From contig NZ_AP018178.1 of assembly GCF_002368195.1 (NCBI RefSeq), forward strand, positions 9,435,510 through 9,499,509: a stretch of 64,000 bases of DNA, written 5' to 3'. Below are positions 35,569 through 46,600 of the stretch, piece by piece. Every line of letters starts with the position of its first letter. The stretch's first letter is position 1. Made by a program: the position numbers and the translations under genes. The notes beneath the pieces are model-generated. The model was not told where the DNA came from and made no database searches. It saw only the letters and a list, made by a program, of their open reading frames with translations. This stretch comes from Calothrix sp. NIES-2100. Its GTDB lineage: Bacteria > Cyanobacteriota > Cyanobacteriia > Cyanobacteriales > Nostocaceae.

Positions 35569-35598
35569 TTGACAAGATACTGACATATCAAGTTTTAT
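35569..35598 (+). promoter_or_regulatory. second promoter of the ars operon
   Basis: TTGACA at 35569-35574, an 18-base spacer and TTTTAT at 35593-35598. The -10 lies inside operator 3, so repressor binding should block it. It would drive the PstS-like, acr3, arsC and arsH genes. Confidence 0.6.
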
Positions 35599-35601
35599 TG
35601 A
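35588..35601. promoter_or_regulatory. ArsR-type operator 3
   Basis: TCAA (35588-35591), six bases, TTGA (35598-35601). The extended site ATATCAAGTTTTATTGAAAT is the reverse complement of the arsR-proximal site at most positions. Confidence 0.6.
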
Positions 35602-35647
35602 AATGACAGGTCTACAAACTTAGCGACAACACAGGGTAGAGAAGTCA

Positions 35648-36709
35648 ATGCAAGCACAAGTCAAGAAATTGGCTCTGGCGCTGGGAACGGTGGCTTTAGT
35701 AAGCAGTTGTGCAGCTAGCTCAACTTCTAGTAGTGAAAGTCAACAGTCCCCAAATGCTATAGAAGCTAGTAATACTAAAAAGAATGGCACAACAATAAAA
35801 ATTGATGGTTCTAGTACTGTATATCCAATAACGCAAGCGATCGCCAAAGACTTTACAGCGAACTCCAATAACAAGTCGCAAGTAGAAGTGAAATTTTCTG
35901 GTACTACAGGCGGATTTGAAAAATTCTGTGCTGGAGAAACAGATATCAACAATGCTTCCCGACCGATTTTGCTCTCAGAGATGGAAGCTTGCAAGAAAAA
36001 TGGGGTAGGGTACATAGAGCTTCCGATCGCTTTTGATGCCCTTACCGTTGCTGTTCATCCGCAAAATAACTGGGCTAAAGATATCACAGTAGCAGAATTA
36101 AAGAAGATTTGGGAACCTGCGGCTGAAGGAAAAATTACCAAATGGAACCAAATACGCCCATCTTGGCCAGATCGTCCTTTATCTTTGTACGGTGCAGGTA
36201 AAAAATCTGGTACTTTTGACTACTTTACAGAGGCAGTTGTAGGTAAAGTCCGAGCCTCTCGTAACGATTATACAGCCAGTGAAGATGATGAAGTATTGGT
36301 AGACGGGATACGTAAAGACCCCAATGCTTTGGGTTACTTTGGCTACGCATATTATGAAAAACATCAAGATAAGTTAAAAGCGCTCTCCATTGATAACGGA
36401 CGTGGTGCAGTCTCGCCATCACGTCAAGCCGTCGAGAAAGGTCAGTATCAACCGCTTTCTCGACCTTTGTTTATCTATGTCAATCCGCAGTCTTTAGCAA
36501 ACAGAGGAACGCTGTACACGTTCGCAGATTTCTATATTAAGAACGCATCAAAAGCAGTCAGTTCTGTAGGGTATATACCTTTACCAGATGATGGTTACCA
36601 AATCAATTATGTTCACTTGTACAAAGGCAAAGTAGGAACAGTCTTTGATGGAAAAGCCCAAATGAACTTAACAATTGGTGAGTTGTTACGCAAAGAAGCG
36701 AAATTCTAG
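35648..36709 (+). CDS. PstS-like oxyanion-binding lipoprotein in the ars operon
   Basis: 353 residues. A signal with lipobox (LVSSC, Cys21) predicts a lipoprotein facing the periplasm. IDGSSTVYPITQAIAKDF and FSGTTGGFEKFCAGETDI are the phosphate-contact loops of PstS-type binding proteins, and SLYGAGKKSGTFDYF is the hinge segment. No permease genes follow; acr3 starts 44 bases downstream. In this context it may bind arsenate or phosphate, either for selective phosphate uptake under arsenic or for sensing. That role is inference; the binding fold is secure. Confidence 0.9.
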   Translation: MQAQVKKLALALGTVALVSSCAASSTSSSESQQSPNAIEASNTKKNGTTIKIDGSSTVYPITQAIAKDFTANSNNKSQVEVKFSGTTGGFEKFCAGETDINNASRPILLSEMEACKKNGVGYIELPIAFDALTVAVHPQNNWAKDITVAELKKIWEPAAEGKITKWNQIRPSWPDRPLSLYGAGKKSGTFDYFTEAVVGKVRASRNDYTASEDDEVLVDGIRKDPNALGYFGYAYYEKHQDKLKALSIDNGRGAVSPSRQAVEKGQYQPLSRPLFIYVNPQSLANRGTLYTFADFYIKNASKAVSSVGYIPLPDDGYQINYVHLYKGKVGTVFDGKAQMNLTIGELLRKEAKF

Positions 36710-36753
36710 GTCTTTTTCAACTCAAACATTGATAAGTTTTTGTGGAATAAGTG

Positions 36754-37821
36754 ATGACAACGAAAACCATTTCTAAACAGCTTTCTTTTCTCGATCGCTT
36801 CCTGACTTTATGGATTTTTTTAGCAATGGCCGTCGGGGTGGGTATAGGCTATTTTATTCCTGGAGTCGAAGCATTTATTAATCAGTTTCAGGTAGGAACC
36901 ACCAATATACCAATTGCCATTGGTTTAATTTTAATGATGTACCCACCCCTAGCCAAGGTGCGGTATGAAGAGTTAGGTGATGTATTTCGTAACGGAAAAA
37001 TTCTCGGTGTGTCACTAATTCAGAATTGGATTATTGGGCCAATTCTCATGTTTGCGTTGGCGGCTATCTTCTTACGTAATTATCCAGAATACATGACGGG
37101 ATTGATTTTAATTGGATTAGCCCGTTGTATTGCAATGGTAGTTGTGTGGAGCGATCTAGCACGAGGCAATACTGAGTACACAGCTGGATTGGTTGCTTTC
37201 AACAGCATATTTCAGGTCATTTTCTACAGCCCTTATGCTTGGTTCTTTATTAGTGTGCTACCTCCTCTATTTGGATTGCAAGGTAGTATCGTTAACGTCA
37301 GCATTTCCGAGATAGCTCAAAGTGTATTCATCTATCTTGGTATTCCCTTTTTAGCTGGATTTTTCACTCGTTTCTTTTTAGTGAAAGCGAAAAGCAAGCG
37401 CTGGTATCACGAGGAATTTGTGACTAAAATCAGCCCCATCACATTGATTGCTTTGTTATTTACAATCGTCGTCATGTTCAGCTTGAAAGGGAATTTAATT
37501 GTTCAAATTCCTCTAGATGTGATTAAGATTGCAATTCCGCTGATTATCTACTTTATCTTCATGTTTTTGGTCAGCTTTTACATGGCTTGGCGAATTAAGA
37601 CAGACTATTCCAGAGCCGCAAGTGTAGCATTTACAGCCGCAGGAAATAATTTTGAACTTGCGATCGCAGTGGCGATCGCAGTATTTGGTATTAATTCAGG
37701 TGCGGCTTTTGCAGCTGTTGTTGGGCCGCTGGTGGAAGTACCTGTATTAATTAGTCTTGTTAATGTTGCTTTCTGGTTTGAAAAACGTTATTTCTCAGCA
37801 TCTGAATCGAGAACTTTCTAG
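36754..37821 (+). CDS. acr3: Acr3-type arsenite efflux permease
   Basis: 355 residues with about ten membrane helices. IGLARCIAMVVVWSDLARGN holds the essential Cys of Acr3 transporters in helix 4, and AAGNNFELAIAVAIAVFG is the conserved C-terminal helix 9 segment. It exports arsenite across the inner membrane using the proton gradient. The start is the ATG at 36754, directly after a GTG; both are possible. Twelve bases separate its stop from arsC. Confidence 0.95.
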   Translation: MTTKTISKQLSFLDRFLTLWIFLAMAVGVGIGYFIPGVEAFINQFQVGTTNIPIAIGLILMMYPPLAKVRYEELGDVFRNGKILGVSLIQNWIIGPILMFALAAIFLRNYPEYMTGLILIGLARCIAMVVVWSDLARGNTEYTAGLVAFNSIFQVIFYSPYAWFFISVLPPLFGLQGSIVNVSISEIAQSVFIYLGIPFLAGFFTRFFLVKAKSKRWYHEEFVTKISPITLIALLFTIVVMFSLKGNLIVQIPLDVIKIAIPLIIYFIFMFLVSFYMAWRIKTDYSRAASVAFTAAGNNFELAIAVAIAVFGINSGAAFAAVVGPLVEVPVLISLVNVAFWFEKRYFSASESRTF

Positions 37822-37833
37822 AGGAATCTAACT

Positions 37834-38247
37834 ATGAAACGCATCATGTTTGTTTGCAAAAAGAACTCCGCACGCTCCCAAATGGCGGAAGGCTTTGCCA
37901 AAACACTGGGTAAGGGAAAGATTGATGTAACTAGCTCTGGATTAGAAGCAAGTGAAGTTAGACCAGAAGCGATCGCTACTATGAAAGAAATTGGCATCGA
38001 CATTACCGATCAACATTCCAAACCTCTAAGTGACTTCCAAGCAGAAGATTTTGATGTCGTGATTTCTCTGTGTGGCTGTGGTGTGAATTTGCCAACAGAG
38101 TGGGTTGTACGAGAAGTATTTGCAGATTGGCAATTAGATGATCCAGCAGAACAGCCAGAAATTTTCCCCAGAGTGCGCGATGAGATTAAAGAACGAGTGG
38201 TTCAATTAATTGAGTCACTGACAGCAGAATTTACCCCTGTGGGATAA
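37834..38247 (+). CDS. arsC: arsenate reductase, SynArsC type
   Basis: 137 residues of low-molecular-weight phosphatase fold. The catalytic loop CKKNSAR (Cys8, C-x5-R) and the pair CGC (Cys80 and Cys82) match exactly the three Cys known from the Synechocystis enzyme, which reduces arsenate to arsenite with glutathione/glutaredoxin. AGAGGAA lies before the ATG. The product arsenite would be exported by Acr3, encoded just upstream. Confidence 0.95.
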   Translation: MKRIMFVCKKNSARSQMAEGFAKTLGKGKIDVTSSGLEASEVRPEAIATMKEIGIDITDQHSKPLSDFQAEDFDVVISLCGCGVNLPTEWVVREVFADWQLDDPAEQPEIFPRVRDEIKERVVQLIESLTAEFTPVG

Positions 38248-38377
38248 AGATTTGTCGTGCTGGGATGATAGTAGCAGTGGCAGAAGGCACGGCAGCCAAA
38301 ATTTTTTCGATAAGTTAACAATCTTGATGATGCCGTGCCCCTACCATGTATTTTTCTTTCCTTGCGATCCGTTTTAG

Positions 38378-39052
38378 ATGATTAATTTCTATGCTGACAT
38401 TTCTATGACAACATTTGACCATCCCCCCAGAATTTTGTTTTTGTATGGCTCTCTGCGTGAGCGTTCCTATAGCCGCCTCTTAGCAGAGGAAGCAGCACGC
38501 ATCATTGAAGAATTTGGCGCAGAGGTAAAGTTTTTCGATCCACGAGAATTGCCAATCCACGGTAGCGTACCTGACACTCACCCAAAAGTGCAAGAGTTGC
38601 GGGAATTGAGCCAGTGGTCAGAAGGACAGGTTTGGTCTAGCCCGGAACTCCACGGTAATATTAGTGGCATTATGAAAAACCAAATTGACTGGATTCCCCT
38701 AAATATTGGAGCCGTTCGCCCAACTCAAGGGAGAACTTTGGCTGTGATGCAAGTCAGCGGTGGATCGCAGTCGTTCAACGCTGTCAACACCTTGAGAATT
38801 CTGGGGCGCTGGATGCGGATGTTTACTATCCCCAATCAATCCTCGGTAGCTAAAGCCTATCAGGAGTTTAACGAGGACGGTACGATGAAGGATTCCTCCT
38901 ATCGCGATCGCGTTGTGGATGTGATGGAAGAACTTTATAAGTTCACCTTGTTACTACGTGACAAAGTAGACTACCTCACAGATCGCTACAGCGAACGCAA
39001 GGAAAAAGCCGCAAAACAGATAATTGAAGTAGCAAACCAAGCTCTACGGTGA
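38378..39052 (+). CDS. arsH: ArsH NADPH-dependent FMN reductase
   Basis: 224 residues. FLYGSLRERSYSRLLAEEAARI is the flavin-binding loop of ArsH. ELHGNISGIMKNQIDWIP and TLAVMQVSGGSQSFNAVNTLRILGRWMRM are strongly diagnostic. ArsH oxidises trivalent organoarsenicals or acts as a quinone reductase. An alternative ATG is at 38405 (MTTFDHPP), which may be the real start as the first nine residues are not typical. The 130-base gap after arsC contains an inverted repeat (GGCACGGCA near 38286 and its complement near 38334), so arsH could be partly separate. Confidence 0.94.
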   Translation: MINFYADISMTTFDHPPRILFLYGSLRERSYSRLLAEEAARIIEEFGAEVKFFDPRELPIHGSVPDTHPKVQELRELSQWSEGQVWSSPELHGNISGIMKNQIDWIPLNIGAVRPTQGRTLAVMQVSGGSQSFNAVNTLRILGRWMRMFTIPNQSSVAKAYQEFNEDGTMKDSSYRDRVVDVMEELYKFTLLLRDKVDYLTDRYSERKEKAAKQIIEVANQALR

Positions 39053-39204
39053 AAATGAAAACCTTTTGACTTAATAATAGCTTTGATATTGATCTAATTA
39101 ATTCTTGGTATTTCAGACTATGATGATTAGCTGGTAATATTTGAGGCTCAATCTCAAAATACCAAGCGCGAAAGCGCAATTCATTAATAGCTGATAGCTA
39201 AGTT

Positions 39205-40569
39205 ATGGTAGTTGTAGCAATTCTAGCGGCGGGACGCGGCACAAGGATGAAATCACAGCTGCCCAAAGTTTTACATTCTTTGGGTGGGCGATCGCTAGTA
39301 GAGAGAGTGATTAACAGTGTAGAACCTCTTTCTCCTTCACGGCGGTTAGTGATTGTGGGATATCAGGCCAAGGAAGTAAAAGCAGCCATGCAGTCAATTC
39401 CTGGTTTGGAGTTTGTCGAACAGACTGTACAACAAGGAACTGGTCATGCGATCCAGCAATTACTTCCTCACTTGGAAGATTACGCCGGGGATTTAATCGT
39501 CTTAAACGGTGATGTGCCGCTATTAACTAGCCAAACCCTCACAACTTTGTGGCAAACTCACCAAGAACATGAGAATGCTGCCACTATTCTCACAGCATAT
39601 TTGCCTGATGCTAAAGGTTATGGGCGAGTTTTTTGCGATAGTGAAAATATTGTGCAACAAATTGTGGAAGACAAGGATTGCACCAATGCTCAAAAACAGA
39701 ATCGCCGGATTAATGCTGGGGTTTATTGCTTCCGTTGGCAAAATTTAGCAAAAGTACTGCCCCATCTCCAGGCAAATAATAGTCAACAAGAATATTATCT
39801 CACCGATGCTGTGACTCAAGTTGGAAAAGTGATGGCTGTTGATGTGCAAGACTATCAAGAAATTCTTGGCATCAACGATCGCTTACAACTGGCAAGTGCT
39901 TACGAGATTTTACAAACACGAGTTAAAGAAAAATGGATGTTGGCGGGTGTCACGCTCATAGATCCTCATAGTATTACGATTGATGACACTGTAGAATTAC
40001 AGCCAGACGTGATTATTGAACCCCAAACTCACCTGCGTGGCGATACTGTGATTAAAGCCGGAAGTCATGTTGGGCCTGGGAGTTTAATTGAAGATAGCCA
40101 GTTAGGTGAAAATGTCACAGTACAATATTCTGTAGTTAAGGGCAGCATTGTACAAGCTGGATGTCAGATTGGCCCCTTTACCCATTTACGCGGTCAAGTG
40201 CAAGTAGGCGCTGGCTGTCGTGTTGGTAATTTTGTGGAATTAAAAAATACTCAGTTAGGCGATCGCACTAATGTGGCACATTTGTCTTATTTAGGTGATA
40301 CTACCGCTGGCACAAAAGTCAACATCGGTGCAGGTACTATTACTGCCAACTATGATGGTGTGAAAAAACATCGTACCAAAATCGGCGATCGCACTAAAAC
40401 TGGTGCTAATAGCGTTTTAGTTGCGCCAATTACTTTAGGTAATGATGTCTATATAGCCGCTGGTTCAACTGTCACAGAAGATGTTTCTGATGATGCGATG
40501 GTGATTGCCCGTGCGCGTCAGGTAGTCAAACCTGGTTGGCGCAACAAAAGTGCTGAGAATCAGCCTTAA
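39205..40569 (+). CDS. glmU: bifunctional UDP-GlcNAc pyrophosphorylase / GlcN-1-P acetyltransferase
   Basis: 454 residues, full-length GlmU. The N-terminal pyrophosphorylase has LAAGRGTRMKSQLPKVLH at residues 7-24 and LNGDVPLLT near 98. The C-terminal left-handed beta-helix of hexapeptides runs from about 250 (VGPGSLIEDSQLGENV) and ends with NIGAGTITANYDG near 375, the acetyltransferase site. It makes UDP-GlcNAc for peptidoglycan and lipopolysaccharide. It follows arsH by 152 bases and is not obviously part of the arsenic operon. Confidence 0.97.
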   Translation: MVVVAILAAGRGTRMKSQLPKVLHSLGGRSLVERVINSVEPLSPSRRLVIVGYQAKEVKAAMQSIPGLEFVEQTVQQGTGHAIQQLLPHLEDYAGDLIVLNGDVPLLTSQTLTTLWQTHQEHENAATILTAYLPDAKGYGRVFCDSENIVQQIVEDKDCTNAQKQNRRINAGVYCFRWQNLAKVLPHLQANNSQQEYYLTDAVTQVGKVMAVDVQDYQEILGINDRLQLASAYEILQTRVKEKWMLAGVTLIDPHSITIDDTVELQPDVIIEPQTHLRGDTVIKAGSHVGPGSLIEDSQLGENVTVQYSVVKGSIVQAGCQIGPFTHLRGQVQVGAGCRVGNFVELKNTQLGDRTNVAHLSYLGDTTAGTKVNIGAGTITANYDGVKKHRTKIGDRTKTGANSVLVAPITLGNDVYIAAGSTVTEDVSDDAMVIARARQVVKPGWRNKSAENQP

Positions 40570-40576
40570 ACAATTG

Positions 40577-40680
40577 ACCTCACCCCCAACCCCTCTCCTA
40601 ACAGGAGAGGGGAGTAAGAATTGTACTTTTTCTTACCCCAGACTCTCCTTGTAGGAGAGGGAGGTTGGGTGGGTGAGGTT
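40577..40680. repeat. long inverted repeat between convergent genes
   Basis: CTCACCCCCAACCCCTCTCC near 40579 is complementary to GGAGAGGGAGGTTGGGTGGGTGAG near 40655, and each arm contains its own small hairpin (CTCCTAACAGGAG, CTCCTTGTAGGAG). It lies between convergent glmU and the WD40 gene and may act as a bidirectional terminator; the sequence type is a common dispersed cyanobacterial repeat. Confidence 0.7.
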
Positions 40681-40693
40681 TGTTTTGTTGAAT

Positions 40694-43600
40694 TTACTCC
40701 GCTTCTCCAATTAAGGTAAACGCCGCCCAGTTTACAGGGTCGGGGTTGGTTTTCATCGTTGTTAGCATTGCTTCTCTCAACGCTTTAGCTTTATCAGGTT
40801 TTTTACTTATATTTTGATAAAACTCAGTCATTAAAAATGCTGTTGGACTATCCGGAACTTGCCACAGAGAAACCACAATGCTGGGTACACCTGCGCTGAT
40901 AAAAGAGCGAGATAAACCAATCACCCCATCCCCTGTAATTTTTCCTCGTCCAGTATCGCAGGCGCTGAGAACCACGAGTTCTGCTGGTAGTTTCAGATCC
41001 AAAATTTCTTCAGCAGTCAGCAAACCATCATCTTTACCAGACGGTGCAAGGGCTACAGCACTTCCCAAACCACGTAAATCATCAAAAAATCCATGCGTTG
41101 CTAAATGAATGATGTGTGCTTGGGTCATTTTTTGCGCGATCGCTGTTTCTGTTGCTTGAGAACCGGTGATCGCTTTGGTGTTGAGTAGCGGTGCGATCGC
41201 TTTTGCTTCCTTTTCTGCACCTGGTAAAGGTGTCAACTGTTGCGGTTGTGTTCCTGGTATCAGAGATACAAAAGGCATCGTAGGATTACCGACCACTAAA
41301 TTTGCTAGATCAGCCGATTTGCCTTTCTGTGCTAGCTTTTGCTGGCGAGTTAAATCCAGCAGTTGTATCGATGGCGCAGTGAGAATTGTGTGTTTTTCGA
41401 CCAAGTATTTGTTTTGCTCATCTTGCAATGCGGGGAAAGGAACCAAGAACAGGGAACCTTGGGGGATGAAAATAATGCGATCGCTGGGGTTGCTAGGTAG
41501 CTGGTTTGCGATCGGTTTAATTAACAAATCATGCAGTTGTTGTAAGCGTTTGGGTTTATTTGCATTATCAGCTGCTGCGGCGACAATCCCACCTGCGCGA
41601 CTTCTTACCCCTATAGAGAGTCGGGAGATATCAACTAATTGGGTTAAAGTTTTATTCTCTGTTTGCAATAACGGCTTGATGTCTTGGCGATGAAATGCAA
41701 CTTCACCTGTAGGTTTAACCACCCAAATATAGATTTCTGATTCTTTGGTTTGTTGTTTATCTTCTTGATTAACTATTGAATATTGCACCAAAGTGGCATT
41801 TTGTGCTTTCGCAATTTGTTTAATCTGCTCAATATTTGGCGGTGTAATATTTGATGGCTGTGTTTTGTTTGGAGATAAGCGCCTTGCGAGTAATTCCACA
41901 AAAGCACGAGAACGTCCGCGTTCAGAAATTTCTAACGCTTGATTAATTTTATTTTGAGCAATTAAAACTTCTTGCAACAGGCGATAGGTGCGAGATTGTT
42001 TTTCAAAGATAGAAACCTTATTAGCATCATTTAATCCAGCGCGCAGAGATTCCCAAACTTTTATAGCTTCAAAGAGGTTTTTCTCGGCTTCTGGTTGATT
42101 CTTTGATTTAATCAAAGCATAAGCTAAATTATTCAGTGCGTTACCTTCTGCTTCCTTGTCTTCATTTTGTCGTGCTTTCGCCAAGCTTTGATTGTGGAGT
42201 TCAATTGCTTTGGCGGTGTCACCTAGAGAAAGATAAGTATTTCCTAAACCTGCTAAAGATTCGCTAGGTGTGAAATCTAGAGTTTCTTTGTAATATTGAA
42301 TAGCTTTGAAGTAATCACTCGAAACATAATAAATATTGGCCAAATTGACTTTATCTTTTCCTATACCAGAGCCGTTTTGCAGATTCTCATCGATGGCTAA
42401 TGCTTGCGAGTAATCTTTAATAGCTTCGTTATATTTACCTTGGGAATTATAAACATTACCTCGACCTCGGAGAATTTCTGCTTTGAGTTGAGTGTCTTGT
42501 TGTTGGAGAAGTTTTAATGCGTCTTCGTAAAACTTAATTGTTTGTTGATAATCTGCTAAGGAATTGTAAACGCTACCAAGATTTGAGAGATTTCTGGCTG
42601 TAATTTCTGGGTAATTGTGTTTTTGGGCAATGATTGATGCTTGGATGTAGAAATTAATAGCGTTAGTGTAATCGCTGAGACAATAGTAAGCGTTGCCTAG
42701 TTTTTCTTGGATAACAGCTTGGTTTTCATAGTCTGCAATTTCTTGGTAGATTTTCTGGGCTTTTTCCCAAGGGTTGAATGCCAGGGCACAATTTGGGGCG
42801 GGAAACTCTAAATCGCGCAATCTGTTGGCTTGTACTTTTGGGGAAGAGGTAATTGTTTCATTCGATTTCAATAAGGCTAGTTGTTTGCCAGAGATGTTCC
42901 ATATACGAGCCGTACTATCATCAGATGCAGTAATTATGCGCTGTCCATTTGGGCTAAAGTTAGCGCTATTAATATTGCCTTGATGCCCAATCAGTTCAGC
43001 TAGCAATTTGCCAGAGGTATCCCACACCTGAGCAATGCCCTCACTAGATGTGGTGACAATCAGCTTACTATCGAGGCTAAAATTAGCATTTGTGGCATAA
43101 CCTTTATTAAGTTTAAGTTCAGCTAGCAATTTGCCGTTTGTATCCCAAACTTTGGGATCAATAGATGGGGTGAGAATCAGCTTGCTATCGGGACTAAAAG
43201 TGGCACTGTGTCTTAAAGATACGCTTTCGAGTTCAGTGAGCAGTTTGCCATTTGTATTCCACACCTGAACAGGTTGACTCCAAGGTGTTGTGAGAATTAG
43301 TTTACCATCTGGACTAAAACTGGCACTTTCGAGTACACTTTCATGCCCTTTGAGTTCGGTGAGCAGTTTGCCAGATAAATCCCATACTTTAGCAGTTTTG
43401 TCATAAGAAGCAGTGACAATCAGTTTGCCATCAGGACTAAAATTGGCGCTGCTGACTTGCTGTTGATGCCCTTTAAGTTCGGTGAGAAGTTTACCATTTG
43501 TATTCCACACCTTAGCAGTGTTGTCCCAAGAAGCAGTCACAACTAGTTTGCTATCAGGACTAAAACTGGCATATCTGACAAAATATTGATGCCCTTTGAG

Positions 43601-46600
43601 TTCAGTTAGTAATTTACCAGAGGTATCCCACACCCTGGCAGTATTGTCATCAGATGCGGTGACAACCCACTTGCTATCTGGGCTAAAACTAGCAATGTTA
43701 ACTTTGCCTTGATGCCCTTTGAGTTGGATTAAAAGCTTACCATTTGCATCCCACAACTGAGCAGTGTTGTCATCAGTTGCGGTGACAATTAGTTTGCCAT
43801 TGGGACTAAAACTAGCGTGTTTGAAATAATTGGGATTTCCTTTGAAGAAAGCTAGGGATTTGCCATTAATATCCCACAATCGAGCCGTACCGTCATTAGA
43901 TGCGGTAACAATCATCTTACTATCAGGGCTAAAACTGATATTTTTGACACTACTACTATGTCCTTTGAGAGTTGCAAGCAACTTGCCAGAAGTATTCCAT
44001 ACTTCGGCACTAGCACCATTCTCAGATGATCCGGTTGCGGTAACAATCAGTTTGCTGTCTGGACTAAAACTGGCCACATCATAACCGCCTGAATAGCCAG
44101 TAAGTTTGACTAATAACTTACCAGAGATATCCCACACCAAGGCAGTGCCATCATAAGATGATGCGGCGACGATTAGCTTGCCATCTGGACTAAAGCTGGC
44201 ATTTCTAACTTCTCTCGGATGCCCTTTGAGTTCAGTTAGTAATTTACCAGAAGTATCCCATACCCTGACGATTTTACCCAAAAGTGATGTGGTGACAATG
44301 AACTTGCTATTGGGGCTAAACTCTGCACTAGTAACCCAACCTTCATGCCCAGTCAGTTCGGCTAGTAGCTTACCAGAGATATTCCACACCCTGGCTGTTC
44401 CATCCCAAGATGCGGTGAGAATCAGCTTACCATCTGGGCTAAAACTGGCACTGCCAACACTATCAGTATGCCCTTTAAGTTCTGTGAGCAGCTTACCTGA
44501 AGTATCCCACAACCGAGCAGTGCGATCGCCAGATCCGGTGAGAATCAGCTTGCCATCTGGACTAAAACTAGCGCTGTAAACTAAATATTGACCTTTAGTG
44601 AACAGTTTTGCCAGCATTTTGCCAGAGGTATCCCATAGTCGGGCAGTGCCGTCATCTGATGCAGTTACAATCAACTTACCATCCGGACTAAAAGTGGCAC
44701 TTTTGACTTCTTCTTGATGCCCAATGAGTTCAACAAGCAACTTTCCCGATGTATCCCACAAGCGGGCAGTTCCGTCATCTGATGCAGTCACAACCAACTT
44801 ACCATCGGGGCTAAAATAAGCTGTGTTAACATCTTGATCCGACTCATTACTTAAAGGCTTTTTGGACTTTTGCTGGGGTTTCTGAATATTAGAAGGAGAT
44901 GATTTGGGTAACTCCAGTTTGGTAAGCAATTGGTTAGTGGTATCCCATACTTTGGCTGTGTCATTGGATACGGTAATAACCAACTTGCCATCTGAGCTAA
45001 AGCTGGCTTTGTCACCTTCTGGGAGTTTTATGAGCAGCTTTCCAGAGATATCCCATATTCGACCAGATGCAGTAATTATGCGTTGTCCATCGGGGCTAAA
45101 GCTGGCACTTACACCTTCTGGGAGTTGAGCAAGCAGTTTACCAGAGGTATCCCACAATCGGGTAGTGTGCTTATCTTCCGTGGCAATTAACTTACCATTG
45201 GGGCTAAAACTGGCTTGTCGGACTGTTTCATCATGTCCTTTGAGTTCTGCGAGCAGCTTGCCAGATATATTCCATAGCCAAGCGGTGTTACCAAAAAGTG
45301 ATCTAGTGACAATTAGTTTGCTATCCGGGCTAAAACTGGCATCGGTGACAAAACTATGATGCCCTTTGAGTTCAGTTATCAGCTTGCCAGAAGTATCCAA
45401 GACTCGAGTAGGATTGTCCTTGGATGCTATAACAAGCATCTTCCCATCTGGGCTAAAACCGACAATATTCACATCACTATTACGCCCTTTGAGTTGTACC
45501 AGGAACTTACCATTTTTATCCCACACCCGAACTGTGTCAGGCATGGTAGATCGAGTAACAATCAACTTGCCATCTGAGCTAAAACTAGCTGTTTCGACAT
45601 TATCAGTATGTCCAGTGAGTTCAGCTAACAGATTACCTGAAGTGTTCCAAATTTTGGCGGTTTTGTCCCTGGATGCAGTAACAATTAACTTACCATCTGG
45701 ACTAAAATTCGCGTTATTAACAATATCAGTATGCCCTTTAAGTTCAGTTATTAGCTTGCCAGAATTGTCCCAAATTCTCGCAGTTTTATCATAAGATGTA
45801 GTGAGAATCAGTTTCCCGTCGGGGCTAAAACTGGCACTATCAATATCACTTTGATTTGCTTGGAGTTCTGTAAAAAGTTTGCTGGAAGTGTCCCACACCC
45901 GCGCAGTACCATCAATAGATGCAGTGACAATCCACTTGCTATCTCGACTCCAAGCTACGCCAATAATCCCACCCTGATGTCCTTTTAACTTACCTATCAA
46001 CTTCCCCGCAGAATTCCAAACTAAGGCAGTCTTATCAACCGATGCTGTGATAATTCTCTTGCCATCGGAGCTAAAACTCGCACTCAACACACTGTCCTTA
46101 TGCCCTTGCAAAACTAATAATTGCTTCCCTGATAAATCCCACACCCGCACCGTTTTATCATCGGATGCTGTAACTATCCGCTTACCATCAGGGCTAAAAT
46201 TCGCACTCCATACCGTGTCCGTATGCCCTTGCAACTGCGCCAACACCTTACCCGAAAAATCCCAAACACGCGCCGTTTTATCAGCCGAAGCAGTTACAAT
46301 TCTCTGCCCATCAGGACTAAAATTGGCACTGTAAACACTCCCCTCATGCCCTTTAAATTCCGCCAACTGCTTTCCTGAAACATCCCAAATCCGCACAGTT
46401 TTATCAGCACCCGCAGTCACAATCCGCTTTCCATCCGGGCTAAAATTGGCGCTGTAAACATTACCCTCATGTCCTTTGAGTTCAGCTAACTGTTGCCCGG
46501 AATTATTCCACACCCGAGCAGTACCATCAAAAGATGCGGTGACAATTAACTGTCCATCAGCGCTAAAATTCGCACTCCGCACACTTCCCTGATGTCCTTG

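Noticed and set aside
43830..46334. Several plus-strand frames opposite the WD40 gene
   Set aside because: They are mirror translations of the repeated WD40 DNA and show no independent signals.
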